A stretch of DNA of 64,000 bases, taken from positions 1-64,000 of the forward strand of contig DDSZ01000003.1 in the NCBI GenBank assembly GCA_002344205.1, read 5' to 3'. The notes beneath the pieces were generated by a model. That model was not told where the DNA came from and did not search any database. It worked only from the letters and a program-made list of their open reading frames with translations. Positions 18,364-26,890 of the stretch are shown in pieces. The translations under genes and the position numbers were made by a program. How positions within the stretch are numbered: position 1 is the stretch's first letter; every line of letters starts with the position of its first letter. This DNA is from Opitutaceae bacterium UBA2377. Its GTDB lineage: Bacteria > Verrucomicrobiota > Verrucomicrobiia > Opitutales > Opitutaceae.

Positions 18364-18813
18364 TCAGTCGCGCTCTCTCTTCCGGAATTCCCGGTGGCCG
18401 GCCTTTTGCAGTGCGGCCAGCTCCGCGACCAGTTTCACCGCCGCCGGGTTGTCGCCGGACCGCAACGCCGCGAGCAGCCCATCCAACTTGGCGATCACCT
18501 CGTCCATCCGCGCCCGGTAGGCGGCGAAAAACTCCGCCCGCTCACCTTCGGGCAGCTCCGCCGCCTTGCCGGGCGCCAGCGTCTTTGCTGCCGTTGCGGC
18601 CGTGCGGATAACGGCCACGAGCTCGACCGACGATTCATTGTAGGCCGGCTCGGCCGCCTGCCGGCGCAGCCGCCGAAACGCGCTGCTCATCAGCTCCATC
18701 TGCTCGCCCAGCTCGGTCAGTTCTTCCTGCTTCACCTCTGGTTCTTCGGCCCGGAGTCCGGTGCCAACCGGCAGGCTGCACGCCAAGGCGGCAAGAAGGA
18801 CACGGAACATCAT
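18364..18813 (-). CDS. Cytochrome b562-like exported four-helix protein
   Basis: A 149-residue protein from the first of two adjacent ATG codons at 18813. A signal peptide (MMFRVLLAALACSLPVGTGLRAE) is followed by an all-helical mature part. Residues at the places of the two axial haem ligands of soluble cytochrome b562 are present: M39 in GEQMELM near the mature N-terminus and H140 in QKAGHREFRKR near the C-terminus, about 100 residues apart as in the family. No CxxCH is present, so any haem would be non-covalent. Its periplasmic redox role is unproven. It lies 50 bases downstream of the ALDH stop in the same orientation. Confidence 0.65.
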   Translation of the reverse strand: MMFRVLLAALACSLPVGTGLRAEEPEVKQEELTELGEQMELMSSAFRRLRRQAAEPAYNESSVELVAVIRTAATAAKTLAPGKAAELPEGERAEFFAAYRARMDEVIAKLDGLLAALRSGDNPAAVKLVAELAALQKAGHREFRKRERD

Positions 18814-18863
18814 GTCGTCAGGTAATCCGGCTTCGCTCCGGGCGCAAACGCTAACTCCGCCGC

Positions 18864-20405
18864 TCAGCCGAACTTGATTCCCTGCGCAAGCGGCAGCGCT
18901 CGGGTGCGGTTGATCGTGGCCGTCTGCCGCCGCATGTAATTTTTCCACGCATCGCTGCCGCTCTCGCGGCCGCCGCCGGTTTCCTTTTCGCCGCCAAAGG
19001 CTCCGCCGATCTCCGCGCCGCTGGTGCCCAGGTTCACGTTGGCGATGCCGCAGTCGCTGCCCGTTGCCGCCAGAAACGCCTCCGCCTCGCGCATGTCGTT
19101 GGTGAAAATAGCCGAGCTCAGCCCCTGCGGCACGCCGTTCTGCATCGCCACGGCCTCATCAAGCGTGCGGTAGGTCATCACATAAAGGATCGGCGCAAAC
19201 GTCTCCTGCTGCACGACCGGCAGGTTGTTGCGAACCTCGATGATGCAGGGCGTGACGTAATTTCCGCGCCGCCGCGTGCCGCCGCAGATCACCCGACCGC
19301 CCTGCGGGCGGGCCGCGGCCACCGCCGTCTGCATCGCCCGCACCGCCGCCGGATCAATCAGCGGTCCCATCAGGGTGCGCGGGTCGAGCGGGTTACCGAT
19401 CTTTACCTGCGCGTAGGCGAACTTCAGGGCCCGCAGCAGCTTCGCCTTCACGGAGGCATGGACGATCAACCGTCGTGTCGTCGTGCAACGCTGGCCCGCC
19501 GTGCCCACGGCCCCGAAGAGGATGCCCCGCACCGCGAGCTGCAAATCGGCCGAGGGCGCCACGACGACGGCGTTGTTGCCGCCAAGTTCCAGCAGGGTGC
19601 GGCCCAGCCGGCGCGCCACCACCTCGCCCACGCGCCGGCCCATGCGCGTCGAACCGGTCGCGGAAACGAGCGGGATCCGCGGATCCGCCGCCAGCCACTC
19701 GCCGACGTCCGCGCCCGCCCCGATGGCGAGGGCGAAGATCGCCGGGTCCACCCCGTTGGCGCGGCAGACTTTTTCCGCGATCCGGATGCAGGCGATGGCG
19801 GTGAGCGGGGTCTTCTCGGACGGTTTCCACAAGGTGGCATCGCCGCAGACCGCCGCAAGCGCGCTGTTCCAGGACCAGACGGCAACCGGGAAATTGAAGG
19901 CCGAGATGATGCCCACCACACCCAGCGGATGCCATTGCTCCATCATGCGGTGGCCCGGCCGCTCAGTCGCGATGGTCAGGCCGTGCAACTGCCGCGAAAG
20001 CCCGGTCGCAAAATCACAGATGTCGATCATCTCCTGCACCTCGCCCTCGCCTTCCGCGATGATCTTGCCGACCTCGAGCGACACCAGCCGGCCCAACGGG
20101 GCTTTCAGCTCGCGCAGCGCGTTGCCCAGCTGGCGCACGACCTCGCCGCGCTTCGGCGCCGGCACCTCGCGCCACGCATGGAACGCCCGCTGCGCCGCCC
20201 GGATCGTTTGCTCGAAATCCGGCCGCGAGGCCTGCGCCACCCGCCCCAGCAGCGAGCCGTCGATCGGCGAAAATTTTTCCAGCACCGCACCGCGCCCGCC
20301 CCATTCCCCGGCGAAGACGCCCGGGTTCACGCGCGTGCGGCTCAGCCCGAGCTTCGGAAAAATCGCCCGCACGGTGGCGGCCACGGCATGAGCGGTTGTC
20401 GCCAT
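18864..20405 (-). CDS. ALDH7 family aldehyde dehydrogenase (aminoadipate semialdehyde dehydrogenase-like)
   Basis: A 513-residue NAD-dependent dehydrogenase. It closely follows the antiquitin/ALDH7 pattern: EVQEMIDICDFATGLSRQLHG, GHRMMEQWHPLGVVGIISAF, the glutamate in LLELGGNNAVVV, and the catalytic cysteine in GTAGQRCTTTRRL (about residue 302). The C-terminal GSDCGIANVNLGTSGAEIGG and GGEKETGGGRESGSDAWK also match. ALDH7 enzymes oxidise alpha-aminoadipate semialdehyde in lysine catabolism, or betaine aldehyde. It starts 4 bases after the stop of the upstream unknown gene, so the two are surely cotranscribed. Confidence 0.93.
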   Translation of the reverse strand: MATTAHAVAATVRAIFPKLGLSRTRVNPGVFAGEWGGRGAVLEKFSPIDGSLLGRVAQASRPDFEQTIRAAQRAFHAWREVPAPKRGEVVRQLGNALRELKAPLGRLVSLEVGKIIAEGEGEVQEMIDICDFATGLSRQLHGLTIATERPGHRMMEQWHPLGVVGIISAFNFPVAVWSWNSALAAVCGDATLWKPSEKTPLTAIACIRIAEKVCRANGVDPAIFALAIGAGADVGEWLAADPRIPLVSATGSTRMGRRVGEVVARRLGRTLLELGGNNAVVVAPSADLQLAVRGILFGAVGTAGQRCTTTRRLIVHASVKAKLLRALKFAYAQVKIGNPLDPRTLMGPLIDPAAVRAMQTAVAAARPQGGRVICGGTRRRGNYVTPCIIEVRNNLPVVQQETFAPILYVMTYRTLDEAVAMQNGVPQGLSSAIFTNDMREAEAFLAATGSDCGIANVNLGTSGAEIGGAFGGEKETGGGRESGSDAWKNYMRRQTATINRTRALPLAQGIKFG

Positions 20406-20409
20406 GATA

Positions 20410-21819
20410 TCAGTGGGCCGACTGTTGCAGCCGCGGATCGGTCGCCGCGATGATGGCGCTCACAGCCTTTTGGTTGAAACCCTTGAAGCCGCCTTTGCGC
20501 TGCAGGTTTTCCAGATGGCTGCCGATCGCGCCCTCCCGGGCAAAGCCCCCGGCCTGCGCCGCCGTGACCTGGCCCGCTTGCAGCAGCGCCGCGATACGCT
20601 CCGGGCGCACGGTCCAGCGTTCGCCTTCGGTGAAGGCCTGCTTCAGGAAAGGAAAATCCGAGAACGGCTTCATCGTCGCGATGCCTTCCGCCGCCAGTTG
20701 CTCGCGCAGCCGCGCGAAATCAAACCGCGCTTCCAAGTGGTGCATCCCCGCCTGCAGGAAACTGTCGCCGTGCAGCGCGCACCACAGGCCCACCGTGCGC
20801 AGCGCCGGCAACGGTGCCAGCGGCTGCGCTGCGAAATCAATGTCCACCTCGCCCGGCTGCAGGTCCACGTCGGCAAACACCACGATGCCGACCGCCGGCG
20901 CCTCCATCACCTGCGCGCCCCAACCGGCCTCGTCGCCGGCGTAGAACCGCTCGCGCTTCTCCAGCCCCAGTCGCCCGAGGAAATTCACCAGGTCGCCAAA
21001 ATGCCGCCGCGAACAACGGAAAGTGTGGTGGTCGTGGTTGCCCCAGCCGAGGCCAAGCGCGTCCTGCCGGCGCTTTTGCACGCGCGCCGCGTGGTTGCGG
21101 CTCTCCCAGAACACCCGCTCCTCGGCAAAGAAGAGTTCACAGGCCACATCGCGCGGCACGAGCGCCAGCACGGCCGTCAGCACTTCATCGGCGTGCGCAA
21201 AACCGGCTGCATCGTCCCCAAAATCCCGCCGCCGAGCGTGAAAAAGCGCACGGGCCTGCCCGACCTTCGTAGCAAAATCCGCCGCCGGCTCGTCCACCAC
21301 AAATCCACGATAGCCCAGACGATCGACCGCTTCCAGTTGCACGCCGCCTTCCGCGCCGAGCACCGCCCGGCGCAATCTCGCGCCCCGCCGGCCCTCGATC
21401 ACACGGTCGAATCCCTGCTTCGCCAGAAATCCCTCGAGCGACTCGGGCTTGATCGCGAGGACCGCCGGACCGTCGGCCGTCGTCAAATCCGCTGGCACGA
21501 GAACCCGCGGCATCATTGCCCGCGGATGATGCCACACCGCGACGCCGGCCGGAGCCTCTGCCGTCGCCAAGCTCAATCCGACCGCGCGCAGTTCCGCCTC
21601 CCGGCCAGGGCCGATGACGAGGTGGTCCACCCATTCGTAGAAATCCGTGCCGGTCTCGTCCCGCATGCGTTCCGCCAGCCGGCGCGCGCCGCCGTGCTTG
21701 GCAAGGCAGGCTTCGATTTCGCCGCGCAGGAACTGCTCGGCCTCGTAGGCCAACGGCCAGTCGAAGGCCGGCGCGCCGCCGGAGGCGGGCGCAGGAGAGA
21801 CGACGGGATGGGCAACCAT
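20410..21819 (-). CDS. Unrecognised protein, possibly vicinal-oxygen-chelate fold, partner of ALDH7
   Basis: A 469-residue soluble protein without signal or membrane segments. I cannot assign it firmly. Three histidine-led blocks, DFYEWVDHLVIGPGRE (H66), NHDHHTFRCSRRHFGDLVNF (H262-H265) and QAGMHHLEARFDFARL (H360-H361), with a glutamate in WGAQVMEAP (E306), resemble metal-binding spacing of glyoxalase/VOC domains. The end (FKGFNQKAVSAIIAATDPR) faintly recalls DUF1338 proteins, some of which convert 2-oxoadipate in lysine breakdown. Tight coupling to the ALDH7 gene would fit that pathway, but sequence alone does not prove it. Confidence 0.7.
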   Translation of the reverse strand: MVAHPVVSPAPASGGAPAFDWPLAYEAEQFLRGEIEACLAKHGGARRLAERMRDETGTDFYEWVDHLVIGPGREAELRAVGLSLATAEAPAGVAVWHHPRAMMPRVLVPADLTTADGPAVLAIKPESLEGFLAKQGFDRVIEGRRGARLRRAVLGAEGGVQLEAVDRLGYRGFVVDEPAADFATKVGQARALFHARRRDFGDDAAGFAHADEVLTAVLALVPRDVACELFFAEERVFWESRNHAARVQKRRQDALGLGWGNHDHHTFRCSRRHFGDLVNFLGRLGLEKRERFYAGDEAGWGAQVMEAPAVGIVVFADVDLQPGEVDIDFAAQPLAPLPALRTVGLWCALHGDSFLQAGMHHLEARFDFARLREQLAAEGIATMKPFSDFPFLKQAFTEGERWTVRPERIAALLQAGQVTAAQAGGFAREGAIGSHLENLQRKGGFKGFNQKAVSAIIAATDPRLQQSAH

Positions 21820-21933
21820 GGGATGAAAGGGCTGTGTTCACTAAGCCCGGTCGGCGCCTACGGTTGAAGCTTAAAACCGTCCGCCGCGGTTTTGCGCTTT
21901 GCCTTGCCGGGAAAACGCGATTCATGGGGCATC

Positions 21934-23049
21934 ATGATCCGGCTTCGTCCTGCTTTCCGTCTGTGGCCCGCGCTGCTCTTCGCGGTCGGTGCCGCCGCCG
22001 CGCCGGCTGCCGGCTATCCCGCGGCGGAGTGGAGCCGGGCCGGGGTGAGCGGCGGCATCCCCGCCGGATTGGCCGTCGTCAGCCGCGCGACCCCGGAGGA
22101 CGATTTGCAGGCGTTGATCGATGCCGCGCCGGCCACCGGGGGCGTCATCGCCCTCTCAGCCGGACGCTACCGGCTTGAGACAACCCTGCGGCTGCGCACC
22201 GGCATCGTGCTGCGCGGCACCGGTCCGCTCACCACCATCATCGAACTCGCCCTGCGCAGCGACCGGCCGGCCGATTTGCGCGACCCACGGCCGGGCGAAT
22301 GGACCGCGGGCCTGCTGTTGTCAGAGGTTGAGCGCGCCGGCCTCATGAATCTCGCTGTCGTCTTTGTCTCGTCCGGCCCGCCGCCCGACCTGACCTCATC
22401 GCAAGCGTTTGCGGACAACCCCGGCCGGCAGACCGATCTGCACGTCGTCTCCATCCTGCTCGACCGGGCCGCAAACTCCTGGGTGGCGAACTGCGTCATC
22501 AAAAATTCCGGCAGTCACCCGCTGGTCGTCGCCGAGAGCCGGCACATCACGCTGGAAAACCTCGAGCTCAACGGCGCGCACAACCGCGGCCCCGGCTCGG
22601 GCAGCCTCGCGCTTGTCGGCAGCGAGGCTGTGCTCGTGACCGACCTGCAGGCCCGCGCCATCAACAGCGTCGTGCTGCAGTCCGGTGCCGCGCCCTGCCG
22701 CGGCAATGTGTTTCTCCACGCCCGGTTCGAGACCGACCTGCGGCTGCACGGCGCCGGCACCGCCGCCAATCTCTTTGAAAACTGCGTCATCACCATCCCG
22801 GCCTGGCTCAACCGCCCGCCCCTCTCGCCGGGCAACGCCCGGGCCCGCGAAGCGCCGCCCGGCCCCGACAACCTGCTGCACCTGTGCACCGTGACCCGAC
22901 ACTTCCCCGTCGATCGGCGCGTGTTCAGCCTCGCCGCCGATCCGTCGAAAATTTACCGCGTGGTGGACCACCCGGTCCGCGACGGGGCGTCGCCGGTGGT
23001 GATCGCCGGTCCGGCGCCCGACGCCCCGTCCCTGCTGCCGGCGCGTTGA
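21934..23049 (+). CDS. Exported right-handed beta-helix protein
   Basis: A 371-residue protein from ATG 21934, which gives a good signal peptide (MIRLRPAFRLWPALLFAVGA followed by AAAPAAG). The body has a pectate-lyase-superfamily start (ALIDAAPATGGVIALSAGRY, then LRTGIVLRGTG). Repeated beta-helix turns follow (NCVIKNSGSHPLVVAESRHI, TLENLELNGAHNRGPGSGSL). It may be a polysaccharide-binding or lyase-like protein acting outside the cytoplasm; no catalytic residues could be assigned. An in-frame start at 21892 would bury the signal peptide. It is divergent from the ALDH7 operon. Confidence 0.75.
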   Translation: MIRLRPAFRLWPALLFAVGAAAAPAAGYPAAEWSRAGVSGGIPAGLAVVSRATPEDDLQALIDAAPATGGVIALSAGRYRLETTLRLRTGIVLRGTGPLTTIIELALRSDRPADLRDPRPGEWTAGLLLSEVERAGLMNLAVVFVSSGPPPDLTSSQAFADNPGRQTDLHVVSILLDRAANSWVANCVIKNSGSHPLVVAESRHITLENLELNGAHNRGPGSGSLALVGSEAVLVTDLQARAINSVVLQSGAAPCRGNVFLHARFETDLRLHGAGTAANLFENCVITIPAWLNRPPLSPGNARAREAPPGPDNLLHLCTVTRHFPVDRRVFSLAADPSKIYRVVDHPVRDGASPVVIAGPAPDAPSLLPAR

Positions 23050-23100
23050 ACCGCGATTCTCCGCTTGCCCGGTCCGCGGCGGACCGCGAATTTCGGCGCC

Positions 23101-23928
23101 ATGCCCGCGCTTTACGATTTCTCCGGCCTGCCGGTTGACCGCACCCTCGCCCCAAAAGACGGCATGGTCTCGCCCGGGCTGGAGGAACAGTATTTCGACC
23201 TCGGCCGGCGCGCGCTGGAGCTGATCCATTTCTCCGGCCAGCTCTGCGACAAACCCCACTATCCCGACATCCTCGACCTGCCCTGCGGCCACGGCCGCGT
23301 GTTGCGCTGGCTGCGCGCGCACTACGGCTACGCCAAGATCACGGCCTGCGACCTCGAGCGCGACGGCGTGGATTTCTGCGCCCGCCAGTTCGGCGCCCTC
23401 CCGGTTTACTCCGAGCCCGACCTGCGCAAGCTCCCCTTCGCCTCCCAGTTCGATCTCATCTGGGTCGGCTCGCTCGTGACGCACCTCAACCAGGAACGCT
23501 GGCTGCGCACCCTCGACTGCCTGATCAAGTGGACGCGCGAGTGCGGCGTCATCGTCTTCAGCACGCAGGGCCGCACCGTCTCCAGCCTGCTCGCGCGCGG
23601 CCGGCGCAATGTCGCCGAAAACATCGACAAGCCCGCGCTGCTGGAGGAATACGCCCGCACCGGCTTCGCCTACCAGCGCTACTTCGAGAGCACGCCGGAG
23701 GAAGACTACGGCCTCAGCCTCACCTCGCCGGAGTGGCTCATGCGCGTGCTGCAGCGCTATCCCGATGTCATCATGCGCGCCTACCTCGAGGAAGCCTGGG
23801 GCATGCAGGACGTCGTCATCCTCTACAAGAAGGCCGGCCACTACGAACCGATCCTCGGCGTGCCCGAGCTGCCCTTGCCCGCCGCGCCCGGGAAAAAATC
23901 CGGCTGGCTCGGCCGGCTGTTGGGCTGA
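23101..23928 (+). CDS. Class I SAM-dependent methyltransferase
   Basis: A 275-residue protein from ATG 23101. SAM-binding motif I is ILDLPCGHGRVLRWLRAHYG (about residues 58-77), then ITACDLERDGVDFCA and the motif IV-like QFDLIWVGSLVTHLN. The C-terminal third is unassigned and ends in a basic GKKSGWLGRLLG tail. Related enzymes often lie in glycan or secondary-metabolite clusters; here the neighbour is only the beta-helix gene 51 bases upstream. The substrate is unknown. Confidence 0.82.
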   Translation: MPALYDFSGLPVDRTLAPKDGMVSPGLEEQYFDLGRRALELIHFSGQLCDKPHYPDILDLPCGHGRVLRWLRAHYGYAKITACDLERDGVDFCARQFGALPVYSEPDLRKLPFASQFDLIWVGSLVTHLNQERWLRTLDCLIKWTRECGVIVFSTQGRTVSSLLARGRRNVAENIDKPALLEEYARTGFAYQRYFESTPEEDYGLSLTSPEWLMRVLQRYPDVIMRAYLEEAWGMQDVVILYKKAGHYEPILGVPELPLPAAPGKKSGWLGRLLG

Positions 23929-23940
23929 GCCCCGCGGCCG

Positions 23941-24840
23941 TCATCCGGCGCGCATGCGCCCGACCATCGCTGCGACCAGTTCCCCCACGAGAGGATTCGG
24001 AAACCGCCGGCTGGGCGTGATCGCATAAAAGGTCTCCCGGATTTGCGGGATGCGGTGGGTCACGACCAGCACCCCGCTGTCGATTTCATCGCGCACCACG
24101 ACCGGCGGCACCAAGGCCAGTCCCTCGCCTTCCCGCGCCAACAGGCGGAGCATCGCCATGTCATCCACCTCGGCCATCACGCGCGGCCGCACGTCCGCCG
24201 CCGTCACCAGCCGGTCAAACGCCGCCCGCGTGTTGCTCTCCAGGCTCGGCAAGATCACCGGCACATCGCGGAAATCCTCCGGAAATCCCAGCTTCTTTTT
24301 CCGCCAGGCCGGCACGCCCACCAGGCTCACCGGCTGCTCCGCCAGCAGGTGGCTGTGCCACGGCGTCTCCGCGTCGCGTCGCACCGGCTGGTTCGACAAC
24401 ACCACGTCCACCTCGTGCGCCTGCAACGCCAGCCGCAGCTCCCGCAACGGCCCCGACCGGATGATCACCTCCACCTCCGGCCGGTGCAGCACCGGCCGCA
24501 GAAACTCCAGTTGGAAATTCCGCGACAGCGTCGCCATCGCGCCCACGCGCAGCATCTGGCGGCCGCCGCCCCGCGGACGCTGCTGCATCACGTCCATCAG
24601 CTCCTCGCCCGCGCGGCCAATCGTGTCCGCATAGTCCAGCGCCAGCCGGCCCGCCTCGGTGAGCACCAGCCCGCCCCGTTCGCGCTCGAACAGCCGGTGC
24701 CCCAAGCTCTCCTCCAATTGCTTCAACTGGATGCTCAGCGCCGGGGCCGACAGGTTCAGCTTTTCCGCCGCCCGGGTCAGGCTCAGCTCCCGCGCGATCA
24801 CGCGAAAATACCGCAGGTGATGATAGTTCAGGAAGGCCAT
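23941..24840 (-). CDS. LysR family transcriptional regulator (NhaR-like)
   Basis: A 299-residue regulator. The N-terminal HTH (LNYHHLRYFRVIARELSLTR, then AAEKLNLSAPALSIQLKQLE) is followed by a periplasmic-binding-protein-like effector domain. The NYHHLRYFxVIARE opening is characteristic of NhaR-type proteins, which respond to sodium or alkali stress. It is divergent from a sodium-dependent bicarbonate transporter-like gene, with a symmetrical set of inverted repeats between them. This makes that transporter the likely target, though direct evidence is absent. Confidence 0.92.
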   Translation of the reverse strand: MAFLNYHHLRYFRVIARELSLTRAAEKLNLSAPALSIQLKQLEESLGHRLFERERGGLVLTEAGRLALDYADTIGRAGEELMDVMQQRPRGGGRQMLRVGAMATLSRNFQLEFLRPVLHRPEVEVIIRSGPLRELRLALQAHEVDVVLSNQPVRRDAETPWHSHLLAEQPVSLVGVPAWRKKKLGFPEDFRDVPVILPSLESNTRAAFDRLVTAADVRPRVMAEVDDMAMLRLLAREGEGLALVPPVVVRDEIDSGVLVVTHRIPQIRETFYAITPSRRFPNPLVGELVAAMVGRMRAG

Positions 24841-24852
24841 TGGGTTAAATAT

Positions 24853-24906
24853 AATCTAACGATTTGTTCAAAAGTCTATAATCGATTAAAACCATGGAAA
24901 TCGTTA
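24853..24906. promoter_or_regulatory. Symmetrical LysR-type operator and promoter of the SbtA-like gene
   Basis: A perfect 10-base palindrome TAATCGATTA (24879-24888) is flanked almost symmetrically by TAACGATTT (24857-24865) and its inverted copy AAATCGTTA (24898-24906). AATC-N4-GATT (24853-24864) forms another dyad. TATAAT at 24877-24882 overlaps the central palindrome and is a likely -10 for the transporter gene. The layout fits LysR autoregulation plus target control. Confidence 0.6.
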
Positions 24907-24922
24907 ATCTGCGGGTCACTCC

Positions 24923-25891
24923 ATGCAGTTCTCCGACCTCGCCGCCAATCTGCTCACGCCGCCCGTGCTGTTTTTCGCCCTGGGCTTTGCCGCCACGCTG
25001 CTCCGCAGCGATCTCGAGATTCCCGTCCAGGTCTCCAAGACCCTGTCGCTCTTCCTCCTCGCCGCCATCGGCTTCAAGGGCGGGGTCTCGCTGGCGGAAA
25101 GTGGCTTCACCGCCGCCGTCTCCGCCACGCTGCTCGCCGCCGTCGCCGCCGCCGTCATTGTGCCCGTCTGGACGTTTTTCGTCCTTCGCGCCCGCTTGGG
25201 TGCGGTCGATGCCGCCGCGGTTGCCGCCGCCTACGGTTCCGTCAGCGCCGTCACCTTCATCACCGCCGCCGCTTTTCTCAGCGCACGCGACATCCCGTTC
25301 TCCGGCCACATGGTGGCCGCCATGGCCTTGATGGAATCCCCTGCCATCGTCATCGGCGTCCTCTTTGCGCGCCGCTACGGGCCCGGGGCCGCGGCGGGCA
25401 TCAATTGGTCGCACCTCGGCCGGGACGCATTCCTCAACGGTTCCGTCGTCCTCCTGCTCGGCAGCCTTGCCATCGGCTGGCTCTGCGGCCCGGTTGGCGG
25501 CGCCTCATTCATGCCGTTCATCAAGACACTCTTTCCCGGGCTCCTCGCCTTTTTTCTTTTGGACATGGGACTCGTCGCCGCCCGGCGTTTCGGCGAGCTG
25601 CGTCAGGTCGGTCTGGCCGCCGTTACCTTCGCCATCCTCGCCCCGCCTGTAAACGCCGCCCTCGGCCTCGCCCTCAGCGCCCTGCTGGGTCTCGGCCATG
25701 GCGACGCCCTGCTCCTCGTCATCCTCTGCGCCAGCGCCAGCTACATCGCCGTGCCCGCGGCACTGCGCACCGCCCTGCCGGAAGCCAACCCCGGACTTTA
25801 CGTGACGTTGTCCCTGGCGGTCACTTTCCCCCTCAACATCGTGTTCGGCCTGCCTCTTTATCACTTCGCCGTCGCACAAATGCTCTCCTGA
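24923..25891 (+). CDS. SbtA-like sodium-dependent bicarbonate transporter family permease
   Basis: A 322-residue membrane protein with about ten helices, matching the SbtA/DUF897 family in length and repeat layout. Visible blocks are LLTPPVLFFALGFAATLLRS, ALFFALG-like repeat starts, the AAAYGSVSAVTFITAAAFLS half and SHMVAAMALMESPAIVIGVL given here as MVAAMALMESPAIVIGVL. In cyanobacteria SbtA imports bicarbonate with sodium; in heterotrophs the substrate is less certain. Divergent control by an NhaR-like LysR protein would fit sodium-linked transport. No SbtB/PII-like gene adjoins it. Confidence 0.87.
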   Translation: MQFSDLAANLLTPPVLFFALGFAATLLRSDLEIPVQVSKTLSLFLLAAIGFKGGVSLAESGFTAAVSATLLAAVAAAVIVPVWTFFVLRARLGAVDAAAVAAAYGSVSAVTFITAAAFLSARDIPFSGHMVAAMALMESPAIVIGVLFARRYGPGAAAGINWSHLGRDAFLNGSVVLLLGSLAIGWLCGPVGGASFMPFIKTLFPGLLAFFLLDMGLVAARRFGELRQVGLAAVTFAILAPPVNAALGLALSALLGLGHGDALLLVILCASASYIAVPAALRTALPEANPGLYVTLSLAVTFPLNIVFGLPLYHFAVAQMLS

Positions 25892-25912
25892 CGATCTTCG
25901 GGACGGCATCGA

Positions 25913-26848
25913 TTACCGCCGCCGCGCGACCAGCTCCCACAACAGCACCGCGCCGGCCACCGAAACATTGAGCGACTCGACCGCACCCACGCCGGGAATG
26001 GTCACCAGCCGCGTGCAAGCTTGGGCGAGTTCCGGCGCGAGGCCGTGTTCCTCATTGCCGAGCACCAACGCCACCGGTTTGTCCGCGGCGCGGTTCGCCT
26101 CCGGCCGGCCGCCGCGCGTCGCCGCGCCGACCACTTCATAGCCGGCCGCCGCCAGCGCTTTGGCCAACGCCACCAAATCCTTCGTCTGCCAGACCTCGAC
26201 ATGCTCGAGTCCGCCTTCCGCCACCCGGTGCGCCGCATCCGAAGGCTTGGCGGCCGCCCCGTCCTCCGCGATCACGATCCGCGGCACGCCGAAAAACGCC
26301 GCCGTTCGCGCGAGCGCGCCGAGGTTGTGCGCATTGCCGATGCGGTCGAGCACCAGCAGCGTCTCCCGCCGGGCCGCCCACGACCGCAGGTTGTCCCCGG
26401 TCGGCGTGCGCAGGACCGGCGCCTTCACCACCGCCACGATGCCGCCATGGTGCACGGACCCGGCGATCTTCTCCAGCTCGGCCGGCGACACGCACCGGTA
26501 AACTTTTTTCGCCTGCGCCAGCACCTTGCTCATGATGCCGACCCGGCGGCTGGTGGGCTCGTCGAAAAACAACCGCAGGATGGAGTCCGGATCTTTCGCG
26601 AACCGCGCCCGCACCGCGGCCAGGCCGCAGAGCTTCAACTCGTCCCGGGTCGGTCCGCTGCGCGACCCACGCAAGCCTTCACCGGCCGCGGCCGGTTCAG
26701 CCCGCTCCGGTCGTTTCGTGGCAGTGCGCTCCGCCGCCGGATACGGCGCCGCCTCGCCCCGCTGGCGCACCTGCCCGGCGGGCGCGACAAATTCACGGGC
26801 AGCTCCCGTCCCCCGGGGTCTCGGATCCGGCTTGGAAAAATTGGCCAT
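25913..26848 (-). CDS. TrmH/SpoU family RNA 2'-O-ribose methyltransferase
   Basis: A 311-residue protein. A disordered, basic N-terminus (about 1-70) is followed by a substrate-binding domain (LKLCGLAAVRARF...VYRCVSPAELEKIAG) and a SPOUT domain. SPOUT motifs are motif 1 LDRIGNAHNLGALARTAAFF, motif 2 ALVLGNEEHGLAPEL and motif 3 VTIPGVGAVESLNVSVAGAV, which together form the knotted SAM site. It modifies rRNA or tRNA ribose; the exact site is unknown. It lies 42 bases downstream of the RlmM-like gene on the same strand, so two RNA-modifying genes are grouped. Confidence 0.92.
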   Translation of the reverse strand: MANFSKPDPRPRGTGAAREFVAPAGQVRQRGEAAPYPAAERTATKRPERAEPAAAGEGLRGSRSGPTRDELKLCGLAAVRARFAKDPDSILRLFFDEPTSRRVGIMSKVLAQAKKVYRCVSPAELEKIAGSVHHGGIVAVVKAPVLRTPTGDNLRSWAARRETLLVLDRIGNAHNLGALARTAAFFGVPRIVIAEDGAAAKPSDAAHRVAEGGLEHVEVWQTKDLVALAKALAAAGYEVVGAATRGGRPEANRAADKPVALVLGNEEHGLAPELAQACTRLVTIPGVGAVESLNVSVAGAVLLWELVARRR

Positions 26849-26890
26849 ACCCCACCCTGACGCACCGGGCGGCCCAAACCAAACAAATCT

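Noticed and set aside
20410..21819. Confident assignment as DUF1338 2-oxoadipate dioxygenase/decarboxylase
   Set aside because: Operon context fits lysine breakdown, but the core DUF1338 motifs as I know them are not seen. It was kept as an unknown.
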